Positions 8,898 through 16,652 of a stretch of DNA of 45,269 nucleotides are shown here, piece by piece; within the stretch, counting starts at the first letter, position 1, and every line of letters starts with the position of its first letter. Made by a program: the position numbers and the translations under genes. The notes beneath the pieces are model-generated. The model was not told the DNA's origin. It ran no database searches and was given only the letters and a program-made list of their open reading frames with translations. Location of the stretch: assembly GCA_965218625.1 (NCBI GenBank), contig CBDCLG010000021.1, positions 1-45,269 on the forward strand, read 5' to 3'. Source of the DNA: Bin5 sp965218625 (lineage in GTDB: Bacteria; Chloroflexota; Anaerolineae; Caldilineales; Caldilineaceae).

Positions 8898-9584
8898 ATG
8901 ATGAAGCAACAGAGTGCAGTCCGGCTCGACAATCGCAGGGCTTGGGCCAGCTGCCGAAAACCGGAAAAGAGGATGAAAGCGGGGCAGGCGGAGGCCCGCA
9001 GCTTGCGCAGGGTCGCCCGGCGCGTACGCCAGTTGGTGCGCGGGGTTACGGCTGCCGTAGCGGCGGAAGAGCTTCAAGCGGCAGCCGCATTGCTGCCGCC
9101 CGCCGGGCTGGAGCGCTTTCGGCGGATGCCGGTGGACGCCCAGCGGCACAGTTTGAACGTGCTGACGACACTGCAGCGCGCAGGATGGCATGATCCCCAT
9201 TTGGCGGCGGCCGCGCTGCTCCACGACAGCGGCAAAATGGCGGCTGCGGCAGCCGGGCTGACGTTCAACGCGTGGATACGCAGCGCGCTGGTGCTGATGG
9301 AGGCGGTCGCGCCGGGACTCGCCGCCCGCCTGGCAGTAGATGACGCAAGCGGTGGCTGGCGCTATCTGCTGCATGTCCATCTCGAACATCCGCGCATTGG
9401 CGCCGGTTGGGCTGAAGCGGATGGATGCAGCCCGCTCACATGCTGGCTGATCGCCCATCACCAGGAGAAGACGGGGCGCCGGTTGAAGATGCGGGGCCGG
9501 GCGGTGGCCGGACAGCCGCAGGAGAACGCCGAGCATCGCGAACGGCTGCTCACGGCGCTGCAGTGGGCTGACGGCCGCAACTGA
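8898..9584 (+). CDS. HD-domain protein (predicted metal-dependent phosphohydrolase)
   Basis: About 228 residues with an HD-type core. It has an upstream H (DAQRHSLNVLTTL), the LLHDSGKMA motif (HD pair), then LLHVHLEHPRIGA and LIAHHQE, the histidine-rich helices of the superfamily. Known HD proteins hydrolyse phosphomono- or diesters, and the substrate here cannot be inferred. The basic, low-complexity N-terminus (residues 1-50) suggests the real start may be the ATG at 8973, preceded by AAGAGG at short distance; ATGs at 8898 and 8901 are alternatives. It lies between the protease and the TyrA-like gene on the same strand. Confidence 0.78.
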   Translation: MMKQQSAVRLDNRRAWASCRKPEKRMKAGQAEARSLRRVARRVRQLVRGVTAAVAAEELQAAAALLPPAGLERFRRMPVDAQRHSLNVLTTLQRAGWHDPHLAAAALLHDSGKMAAAAAGLTFNAWIRSALVLMEAVAPGLAARLAVDDASGGWRYLLHVHLEHPRIGAGWAEADGCSPLTCWLIAHHQEKTGRRLKMRGRAVAGQPQENAEHRERLLTALQWADGRN

Positions 9585-9660
9585 CGGCCGCCCGCCGGCG
9601 GTACATGACTATTAGGCCGCGCTCACAAGGGAGCGCATCTGATTCCCAGGAAAACGACTC

Positions 9661-10671
9661 ATGGCAGAGACAGCAGCGAAGATCACAATTCTCGGGCTCG
9701 ACCTGATAGGAACCAGTATCGGACTTTCGTTGCGCAAGGATGCCGGCAACTACCAGGTCATCGGCCACGACCGCGAACCGTCGCGCATGAATCTGGCCAA
9801 AAAGCAGGGTGGGGTCGATACATCGACCTGGAATCTGCACCGCGCCTGCGACAACGCCAGCCTGGTCATCATCACCGAACCGCTGGTGGAGATGTCGGAT
9901 ACATTGCAGCATATCCACGAGGACCTCGCGGAGGATGCGGTCGTCTTCAGCATCGGATCCGTCATGCAGCCGGCGCTCAAAGTGGCGGCCGACAATCTGC
10001 CGCAAAACATCAATTTTGTGGTCGGCAGACCGGTGCACAACGACACGGGCAGCCAGCCGGAGCCGCGCAGCGATTATTTCGACGAATGCACCTTCTGCAT
10101 CGGCTCGGCCCCGGGCACAAGTTCAAGCGCGCTGGAGCTTGTGAGCAATCTGCTGACGCGTCTGGGCGCGAAGCCGCTCTACATCGACCCGGTTGAACAC
10201 GACGGCATCGCCGCGGCCGTGGAGCAGCTGCCCGAGCTGCTGGCCGCCGCCCTCTTCCAGACCGCGTATGGCGCATCGGGTTGGAATGAGAGCCAGAAAC
10301 TGGCCGGCCGCCGCTTCGCGCGCAGCACGACGCTGGACGCGCTACCCGAGGAACAGGCTGCGGCGCTCTTCTCCAACCGCGACGCGTTGTTGCAGCGGCT
10401 GGACCAGTTCTCCGCGCTGCTGGATAGCTGGCGCACATACCTGGCCGCGGAAGATGCCAAGCCGCTGGAAGAGCAACTCGAAGCGCTGTTCGAGGGCCGC
10501 GCCAAGTGGGAGCGGGACGCCAAGCTGCGAGACTGGGACCGGCCGCAGGAAGGCAGCGCGCGCCCCGAAATCGGAGGCCTGGGTCAGATGCTCTTTGGCA
10601 GCTACCTGGTCAACCGGGCAAAGCAGCGCGACCCGGGGCGCGGCAATCGAGACAAATCTGGCAAGCGATAG
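9661..10671 (+). CDS. Prephenate dehydrogenase/arogenate dehydrogenase-like NAD(P)-binding protein
   Basis: The N-terminal Rossmann fold begins ITILGLDLIGTSIGLSLRK, the GxxxxGxSxG pattern of TyrA-type dehydrogenases. It continues with VIGHDREPSRM (NAD ribose-binding acidic residue), LVIITEPLVEM, SIGSVMQP and FVVGRPVHNDTG (in place of the usual HPMAG). The helical dimerisation domain follows, with PLYIDPVEHDGIAAAVEQLP matching the conserved HD segment. The tail after residue 270 is an acidic/basic extension. The unusual substrate-loop sequence means it may be a TyrA-like dehydrogenase of uncertain specificity. No other aromatic amino acid genes lie nearby. ATG at 9661 is preceded by AGGAAAACGACTC. 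Confidence 0.8.
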   Translation: MAETAAKITILGLDLIGTSIGLSLRKDAGNYQVIGHDREPSRMNLAKKQGGVDTSTWNLHRACDNASLVIITEPLVEMSDTLQHIHEDLAEDAVVFSIGSVMQPALKVAADNLPQNINFVVGRPVHNDTGSQPEPRSDYFDECTFCIGSAPGTSSSALELVSNLLTRLGAKPLYIDPVEHDGIAAAVEQLPELLAAALFQTAYGASGWNESQKLAGRRFARSTTLDALPEEQAAALFSNRDALLQRLDQFSALLDSWRTYLAAEDAKPLEEQLEALFEGRAKWERDAKLRDWDRPQEGSARPEIGGLGQMLFGSYLVNRAKQRDPGRGNRDKSGKR

Positions 10672-10898
10672 AGCCCGCGCGGCGCTGGCAACTCTGCCGA
10701 TTTGCATGGACGATCTGCATTGACGCGCCCCCCTGTGAAAGCTGGTCCCGGGTGCGCCCCGCACAGAGAATCCGCAGCCGGTCCGCCGGATCTCCCTCGA
10801 TCTCTCCGGGCAGTCCGCTCCCCGGCCGGCGCAGGCCAAGCATTCCGAACTACGTGAGCAAGAGCCTCTTACTTTCCATTGTGAATATTCGATGGTTG

Positions 10899-10927
10899 TT
10901 GACGCTCTGGCACAGTTGCACTACACT
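10899..10927 (+). promoter_or_regulatory. Candidate sigma-70 promoter for the secreted modular protein
   Basis: TTGACG (10899-10904), a 17 bp spacer and TACACT (10922-10927), about 80 nt upstream of the ATG at 11008. It is the only feature I see in the 336 bp gap 10672-11007. Confidence 0.55.
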
Positions 10928-11007
10928 GAAGTTCCGCCGCGTTCGCTGAACAGACAGGTCTTGCGCCGGCGGTCGAGCCCCATTACGGGAAGGAGCAGGG
11001 CAGATTC

Positions 11008-12345
11008 ATGAAACGGAAGCAGCTGTTGGTCTTTGTGATAATTGCGTTCGCACTGGCGTTCACCTTCGGCGTCGGCGGCTCGCTCATCTATGCCCAAGGC
11101 CAGTTTTCCGGCTACAAGTCGACGATTCAGACCTACAACATGAGCGATACGACCGCCAATGTCATCCTGGCCTTTTACAGGCAGGACGGCAGCCTGGAAA
11201 AGACGCTCACCGACATCATCGAGCGCGACCGTTCCAAGATCTATTTCACATTGCCGGTAGCTGAGGGGTTCACCGGCTCGGTCGTGATCTCTTCCAATCA
11301 GCCGGTCGCCGCGCTCAGCAGCATGATGAACAGCGGGCTGACCGCCGGCGGGACCTACCTGGGCCGCAGCCAGGGCAGCACGACCGTCTACCTGCCTCTG
11401 CTGATGGCCAATCAGGACGGCGGCTTCAACAGCTGGTTCACGCTTCAGAATGCCAGCGCCTCATCCACGAATGTGACGGTGAACTACAGCGACGGCATCA
11501 CGACCACGATCACGCTGGCGGCGCACGCGTCGCACAACTTTTATCAGAACCAGGAGCCGCATACGAGCAAGGTCTTCGCGGCCGAGATCACGAGCGACGA
11601 GCCGGTCGTCGCGGTGGTATTTCAGGAGGACGCCGGCTCGCTGGCAGCCTACAGCGGCTTCGCCGGCGGCGCGACGAATCCTGTGATGCCGGTGATCAAT
11701 GCCAACAACAACGGCTTCAATACCGACATTCAGATTCAGAATACGGGCGACACCGACACCAGCGTCACCGTATCCTATATGCCTTCGGCAGCCGGCACCG
11801 CCTGCACCGAAACGCAGACGATCGCAGCCAATCAGACGGTAGAATTCACGGGCGGCGCGTTTGCGGACGGATCCAACTCGACCTGTACAGGCGGCGAGCG
11901 GTTCATCGGTTCAGCCCATGTTTCGGCCAACAGCGCCAGCCAACCCCTGGCAGCCGTTGTCAATCAGCACGTCGGCAGCGACCCCCTTACGCACTTCGCC
12001 GCCTACGGCAGTTTCAACCCGGACGACGCCACCAAGACGGTGCGCTTGCCCGCAATCATGGACCGCAACAGCGGCTTCTTCACCACCGTCAATGTGATGA
12101 ACGTTGGCACGGCAGAGACAACGGTCGAGTGCAAATTCACCGACACCACCTACACGATCAGCTCGACGCTGCAGGCCAACGAGACGCTGACCGACCTGCA
12201 GGCAAGCAAGATCCAGGACGGCTATGTCGGCAGCGCTTCCTGCACAGCCAGCGCTGACGGCGCCAAGATCATCGCCGTGGTCAATCAGCTGAAGAGCGAC
12301 GCGACCGACGACCAGTTTCTGGTCTACGAGGGGATCAACCAATGA
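11008..12345 (+). CDS. Secreted protein of four beta-rich repeat modules
   Basis: Signal peptide at residues 1-30 (MKRKQLL, a hydrophobic stretch, then SLIYAQG). The mature part reads as four modules of about 100 residues. Each has a run such as YLPLLMANQDGGFNSWFTLQN, VMPVINANNNGFNTDIQIQN or RLPAIMDRNSGFFTTVNVMN, followed by Thr/Val-rich strands and a closing AVV(F/N)Q element. Modules 2-4 align well by eye; module 1 is diverged (YKSTIQTYNMSDTTANVILAFY). Composition is rich in Ser, Thr and Asn, with few cysteines. A cell-surface or matrix protein is likely; I cannot name a family. The start has GGAAGGAG 13 nt upstream of the ATG. It is followed by a lipoprotein gene. Confidence 0.85.
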   Translation: MKRKQLLVFVIIAFALAFTFGVGGSLIYAQGQFSGYKSTIQTYNMSDTTANVILAFYRQDGSLEKTLTDIIERDRSKIYFTLPVAEGFTGSVVISSNQPVAALSSMMNSGLTAGGTYLGRSQGSTTVYLPLLMANQDGGFNSWFTLQNASASSTNVTVNYSDGITTTITLAAHASHNFYQNQEPHTSKVFAAEITSDEPVVAVVFQEDAGSLAAYSGFAGGATNPVMPVINANNNGFNTDIQIQNTGDTDTSVTVSYMPSAAGTACTETQTIAANQTVEFTGGAFADGSNSTCTGGERFIGSAHVSANSASQPLAAVVNQHVGSDPLTHFAAYGSFNPDDATKTVRLPAIMDRNSGFFTTVNVMNVGTAETTVECKFTDTTYTISSTLQANETLTDLQASKIQDGYVGSASCTASADGAKIIAVVNQLKSDATDDQFLVYEGINQ

Positions 12346-12420
12346 TAGGCGCGGGGATGGGCCGTTGCCCCGCATCCCGGAGTGGCACGGCGCCCGCCCG
12401 TCGTTGAAAGCGAAGGCGGC

Positions 12421-12966
12421 ATGAGACGCCGGGCGTGGGTTCTTTTTCTGGCTCTGCTGGTCCTGGGGTGCAGACCCGGCGGCGAACTTCCCGGCGCAGC
12501 GCAGACCTCGCCGCAGCCGACGACCGGGCGGACCGGCGCAACCGCCAACCCTCTCGCAAATGGCGAACCGGCTGCGGATTCGCCAACGCCGCCGATCAAG
12601 ACCACAGCCGATACGGGCGCGCTGACTGGCGTACTCCTGCTCAAGACGGAGGACGGCCTCAAGCCGGTCGTCGACATCAAGATCGCGCTCGGCAAACCGC
12701 TGAGCGACGACGAGGGGACCGAGCGAGTCGTCGCCTATGAACCGTCCACCGCGCCGGTCGCCTACACCGACGCCACCGGCCGTTTCGTGTTTGAGGAGCT
12801 CGAATCCGGCCGCTACGGCCTCATTCTCGACGTCGTCCTGAGTTCATTCCTTCTGTACAGGGAAGGGACGATCGACGCCATTCTCTTCGACATCACAGCC
12901 GGTGAAGTGACCGACCTGGGCCGCCTCGAATACGCGGAGTTGCCCTTGCCGCAGTCGTACAGATGA
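12421..12966 (+). CDS. Lipoprotein with a carboxypeptidase-regulatory-like beta domain
   Basis: The type II signal peptide is clear: MRRRAWVLFLALLVLGC, with lipobox LVLGC and Cys at residue 17. A Pro/Thr/Ala-rich linker runs to about residue 62. A small beta-sandwich then follows (TGVLLLKTEDGLKPVVDIKI ... YTDATGRFVFEELESGRYGL), the pattern of carboxypeptidase-D regulatory/CarboxypepD_reg-like or SpaA-like domains. The ATG at 12421 was chosen over an upstream in-frame start at 12382 because it begins the signal peptide and has AAGGCGG before it. It lies just downstream of the secreted modular protein, so the two may act together at the cell surface. Confidence 0.85.
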   Translation: MRRRAWVLFLALLVLGCRPGGELPGAAQTSPQPTTGRTGATANPLANGEPAADSPTPPIKTTADTGALTGVLLLKTEDGLKPVVDIKIALGKPLSDDEGTERVVAYEPSTAPVAYTDATGRFVFEELESGRYGLILDVVLSSFLLYREGTIDAILFDITAGEVTDLGRLEYAELPLPQSYR

Positions 12967-12971
12967 CCACC

Positions 12972-13014
12972 GGCGGCAGCGTCGACGAATCTTCGCGCGA
13001 CCTGCGCTGCTGCC
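12972..13014. terminator. Putative hairpin between convergent genes
   Basis: GGCGGCAGCG (12972-12981) pairs with CGCTGCTGCC (13005-13014) at nine of ten positions around a 23 nt loop. There is no T-tract on either strand. It may serve both convergent genes but is weak as an intrinsic terminator. Confidence 0.35.
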
Positions 13015-13024
13015 TGACCGGCGG

Positions 13025-14224
13025 CTACTCGATCAACCCCTTGATGCGGAACGCGGTCGCCAGCCGCCCGATCCCTTCCGTGATCTCCTCTGCCGTGTTG
13101 TAGCCAAAACAGAGCCGCAGACAGTTGGTCCCGGACACGCCGTCCGGCGCAAAGGGCGGCCCGGCAAGATAGCCGACGTCGTACTCGTCCAGAATGTCGT
13201 CGCGCACGGCGGCCGCGTCCGCCCCTGCGGGCAGCTGCAACCAGACAAAAAGCCCGCCTTCGGGCCGGCTCCAACGCGCGCCGCTGCCGCTGAAATGCTC
13301 GTCGAGCGCCGCCAGCATCGCATCCCGGCGCTCTTTCTGAATATCGTTGATCTCCTCGATGTGGCTGTAGAGATGGCCGGTGGAATAGCGATGCACGGCC
13401 CACGAGCCGAAGGTGCTGACCGAGCCGCCGCTCTTTGCGCCTATCGCCCGCTCCAGAAACTCGCGCGGGCCGGTCATGTAGCCGATGCGCATCCCCGGCG
13501 CGATGATTTTGGAGAAGGAGGCCACGTAGAGCACGCGGCCGCTGCCGTCCAGCGAGTAGATCGACGGCTCGTCGGTCCCCTCGTAGCGCAGATCGACGTA
13601 GCAGTCATCCTCGACGATCGGCACGTCATACTGCCGCGCAAGCTGTACCAGGGCCTTGCGCCGCGCCAGGGTCATCGTCCAGCCCTGCGGGTTCTGGAAG
13701 GTCGGCACCGTGTAGATCAGCTTCGGCGGCCTGCCCTCGCCGCGCGCGCTGCGGATGACCTCTTCGACCGACGCCGGGATCATACCCTCCTCATCGGTCG
13801 CTACGCCGCGCAGGTCGGCGCGAAAGCGGCGCAGCGTATTGAGCGTGCCGGCGTAGACGAAGTCTTCGGTCAGGACGACATCGCCGGGGTCGAGCAGCGT
13901 TTCAGCGATCATGTGGATCGGCTGGCTGGAGCCGTCGCCCAGGATGATCTCCTCGGCCGACACGTTGATCGCCCTGTCGCGTTGCAGCTTGGCGGCGACG
14001 AACTCGCGCAGCGGCGTGTAGCCCTGGGGATGCGCGTAGTGTGAGAGATCGCCGCCCTCCTCCTCCATCGCCTGTCTCAGACCGTCGAGAAGCCCCGCCA
14101 GCGGCAGCGAACCCGGGTCCGGATAGGCGACGGCAAAGTCGTATTTGCCCCGTTTGCCAAAGCCCAGGCCCTTCGGCTCGGACGCGTTGCGGGCATACAG
14201 ACCGGCATAGCTGAAGGTTGACAT
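13025..14224 (-). CDS. PLP-dependent aminotransferase, class I/II (2-aminoadipate/MocR-like fold)
   Basis: About 399 residues with fold type I aminotransferase motifs: GDGSSQPIHMIAETLLDPGD, TVPTFQNPQGWTM, PIVEDDCYVDLRYEG, and the PLP lysine in YVASFSKIIAPGMRIGY. The C-terminus has PEGGLFVWLQLP and LRLCFGYN. Closest in style to LysN/aromatic or branched-chain aminotransferases related to MocR catalytic domains, without the N-terminal winged helix. Substrate unknown. ATG at 14224 (MSTFSYAGLY) has GGAG eight bases upstream; the longer open frame to 14308 is unlikely to be translated. It is divergent from the class III aminotransferase. Confidence 0.9.
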   Translation of the reverse strand: MSTFSYAGLYARNASEPKGLGFGKRGKYDFAVAYPDPGSLPLAGLLDGLRQAMEEEGGDLSHYAHPQGYTPLREFVAAKLQRDRAINVSAEEIILGDGSSQPIHMIAETLLDPGDVVLTEDFVYAGTLNTLRRFRADLRGVATDEEGMIPASVEEVIRSARGEGRPPKLIYTVPTFQNPQGWTMTLARRKALVQLARQYDVPIVEDDCYVDLRYEGTDEPSIYSLDGSGRVLYVASFSKIIAPGMRIGYMTGPREFLERAIGAKSGGSVSTFGSWAVHRYSTGHLYSHIEEINDIQKERRDAMLAALDEHFSGSGARWSRPEGGLFVWLQLPAGADAAAVRDDILDEYDVGYLAGPPFAPDGVSGTNCLRLCFGYNTAEEITEGIGRLATAFRIKGLIE

Positions 14225-14328
14225 GTGCGTTTCTCCACTGAGGTGCAGGCGGGATCTTTCTGAGGATTGCGGTAGACAAAGCGTACCCGTCAACGGGCAA
14301 AATGGCAACTGAACGCCCTCCCGTGCGG

Positions 14329-14357
14329 TTGTGTGCGCGCCGCAAAACTGTGATAAT
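14329..14357 (+). promoter_or_regulatory. Candidate extended -10 promoter for the class III aminotransferase
   Basis: TTGTGT (14329-14334), 17 bp, then TGTGATAAT with -10 GATAAT at 14352-14357, about 45 nt upstream of the ATG at 14403. It lies in the gap between the two divergent aminotransferase genes. Confidence 0.5.
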
Positions 14358-14402
14358 GTGCATCCCGTTAGGCTGACATCGACAAGGATTCAAGGTTCAG
14401 AC

Positions 14403-15692
14403 ATGGCGACATTCGAGACCTCCAAACAGTTGATCGCCGAGGCGTCGCAGCAGCTGCCCGGCGGCGTGAACAGCAACTACCGCCTGGGAATCGCGCCGAC
14501 GCCGCTGGTATTCGAACGCGGCGCGGGGCCGTACCTGTACGACGCGGACGGCAACCGGCTGATCGATTACTACCTGGGCATGGGGCCGATGATCCTGGGC
14601 CACAACCCGGCGCCGGTGCTGGATGCCGTGCAGGAGCAGCTCGGTTCGGGCATTCTATACGCCGGGCAGAGCCGCATCGAGCAGGAGGCGGCCAGGCTGG
14701 TGTGCGGCATGGTGCCCTGCGCTGAACGGGTGCGCTTCAGCTGCGCGGGCAGCGAAGTGGTGCAGGCGGTGATAAGGCTGGCGCGGGCCGCGACGCAGCG
14801 CGCGGTGATCATCAAGTTCGAGGGCCACTACCACGGCTGGATGGACAACATCCTGTGGAGCATCGCGCCCTCACCCGACGAATACGGCCCCGAGGAGGCG
14901 CCCGCGCCGGTTCCCGGCAGCGCCGGGCAGGACATGCAGGCCGGGCTGCACACGGAGGTGCTGCCGTGGAACAACCTGGAGCTGCTGGAAAAGCGTCTTG
15001 CGCGCGGGGACGTCGCCGCGGTGATCATGGAGCCGGCGATGTGCAACACCAGCACCATCTTCCCGGCCGCCGGCTACCTGGAGGGCGTGCGCCGCGCCTG
15101 CAGCGATACGGGGACGGTCCTGATCTTCGATGAGGTCATCACCGGCTTCCGCGTGGCGCCGGGCGGCGCGCAGGCCCATTTCGGCGTTACGCCCGACCTG
15201 GCGACCTTCGGCAAGGCGGTCGCCAGCGGTTTCCCCGTCTCCTGCTTCGCCGGCCGCGCCGACCTGATGGACCGCTTCGGCAGCGGCGAGGTGATGCACG
15301 GCGGCACCTTCAACGGCCATCCCGCCTGCATGGCCGCGCTCGTCGCGACGCTGCACGAGCTGGAAAGGCCGAATACCTTCGCCGCCCTCGACCGGCAGGG
15401 AACGCGGCTGATGCAGGGCATCCGCGCGGCGCTGGACGCGGCCGACGTTCAGGCCCGCGTTGACGGGTTCCCCCAGATCTTCCATGTGGGATTCGGCGTG
15501 GAGTCGCCGGTGACCGACTATCGCAGTTCGCTGCAGGCGGATAAGGAGCGGTATGTGCGCTTCACCGCGGCGTTGCACCACCACGGCGTGCGCGCGCTGG
15601 AACGGGGCGCGTGGTTCCTCTCCACCGCGCATACCGGGGATGTGATCGACGCCACCGTGGCCGCGGTCGCGTCGGTGGCGCGGCAGATCTGA
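14403..15692 (+). CDS. Class III aminotransferase, glutamate-1-semialdehyde aminomutase-like
   Basis: A 429-residue PLP enzyme. The start resembles GSA aminomutase (AEASQQLPGGVNSNYR). It then shows GPYLYDADGNRLIDYYLGMG, KFEGHYHGWMD, VIMEPAMCN, LIFDEVITGFR and the PLP lysine in DLATFGKAVASGFPV. The MHGGTFNGHPACMAA segment completes the signature. No other haem-biosynthesis gene is near. Many such paralogues act on other beta- or omega-amino acids, so I would not call it hemL. ATG at 14403 follows AAGG about 14 nt upstream. Confidence 0.9.
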   Translation: MATFETSKQLIAEASQQLPGGVNSNYRLGIAPTPLVFERGAGPYLYDADGNRLIDYYLGMGPMILGHNPAPVLDAVQEQLGSGILYAGQSRIEQEAARLVCGMVPCAERVRFSCAGSEVVQAVIRLARAATQRAVIIKFEGHYHGWMDNILWSIAPSPDEYGPEEAPAPVPGSAGQDMQAGLHTEVLPWNNLELLEKRLARGDVAAVIMEPAMCNTSTIFPAAGYLEGVRRACSDTGTVLIFDEVITGFRVAPGGAQAHFGVTPDLATFGKAVASGFPVSCFAGRADLMDRFGSGEVMHGGTFNGHPACMAALVATLHELERPNTFAALDRQGTRLMQGIRAALDAADVQARVDGFPQIFHVGFGVESPVTDYRSSLQADKERYVRFTAALHHHGVRALERGAWFLSTAHTGDVIDATVAAVASVARQI

Positions 15693-15704
15693 CTCAAATC
15701 TGCC

Positions 15705-16619
15705 TCAATCTTCGTCCTTCCAATAGAGCTCCTTGAGGCGGCGAATGTACTCCCGGTCGCGCTTCTCTACCGCCTCGTCGAAGGTGGCCGGGTCCAGAAA
15801 CCAGGGTTCCGCCTTCAGCATCTGTTCGCGCAGCTTATCGTTTTCGATCGCCTGTGGGTTGCGCACGTCTTCGGGCCATTTCCAGATGCCGGCCAGGTCG
15901 TAGTGCAGGAACGGGCCCTCGTGGGGCATGCGGAAGCCGAAGGTGGAGATGATCCCCAGCTCGATATCCTCGGCGCTGGCCATGCCTTCCGCCCACAGCT
16001 GGGTGGCCTCCTGCCAGATCGCGGCCTGGATGCGGTTGAGCAGATAGCCGGACTTCTCCTTGTACAGACGGATGGGGATTTTGCGCGCGCTGCTCAGCAG
16101 CTTGCAGGTGAGCTCGAACGATTCGTCGCTGGCGCCCGGCCCCTTGGCGACCTCGACGCCGGGCACGATGTGCGGCGGCGCGAAGTAGTGAGTCAGCACC
16201 AGTTTGTCTTGGCGGCCGATGCCCGCGCCGATGTCGCTGAGCACCAGGCGCGACGTGTTGCTGGCGAAGATCGTGTGCGGCGGGCACATCGCATCGAGTT
16301 GTCGGAACAGAGCCTGCTTGTCGGGCAGCCGCTCGATGATCACCTCGGTGACGAAGTCGCTCTGCCCGGCCAGCCGCGCGAGATCGGTGGTGGTGGTGAT
16401 GCGCGCCCGCGTCTCCTCGGCCCGCCGCCCACTGATCAGACCGCCCTCGACAAACAGTTCGAGCGCGCGGGCGATCTGGGCCTCGGTCCCGGCCAGGACC
16501 TCGTCGCTCAGGTCGCTGATGATCGTGGGGTAGCCCCACAGTGCGAAGTTGATGGCGATGCCGAATCCCATCGTCCCGCCGCCGACTACGCCCACCGTCT
16601 TGATATCGGATAGCAGCAT
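15705..16619 (-). CDS. 3-hydroxyacyl-CoA dehydrogenase family protein
   Basis: NAD-dependent oxidation of a 3-hydroxyacyl-CoA or a related acid. The Rossmann motif is VGVVGGGTMGFGIAINFALWG. It has FVTEVIIERLPDKQALF, the catalytic-type SNTSRL and the HYFAPPHIVPGVEV histidine motif. NRIQAAIWQEA begins the C-terminal helical domain. Length of 304 fits the short HBDH-type family. Its stop lies only 12 nt from that of the convergent aminotransferase. The start has AAGGACAG seven bases upstream of ATG. Confidence 0.9.
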   Translation of the reverse strand: MLLSDIKTVGVVGGGTMGFGIAINFALWGYPTIISDLSDEVLAGTEAQIARALELFVEGGLISGRRAEETRARITTTTDLARLAGQSDFVTEVIIERLPDKQALFRQLDAMCPPHTIFASNTSRLVLSDIGAGIGRQDKLVLTHYFAPPHIVPGVEVAKGPGASDESFELTCKLLSSARKIPIRLYKEKSGYLLNRIQAAIWQEATQLWAEGMASAEDIELGIISTFGFRMPHEGPFLHYDLAGIWKWPEDVRNPQAIENDKLREQMLKAEPWFLDPATFDEAVEKRDREYIRRLKELYWKDED

Positions 16620-16652
16620 TGTTTCTGTCCTTGCGGAGCGTGGAGAGAGGAC

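Noticed and set aside
9550..10038. 162-residue minus-strand frame opposite the TyrA-like gene
   Set aside because: Shadow frame with no motif. The plus strand has a clear Rossmann fold and ribosome site.
14403..15692. Calling the class III aminotransferase hemL
   Set aside because: Motifs fit, but no tetrapyrrole genes are near, and paralogues of other specificity are common in such genomes.
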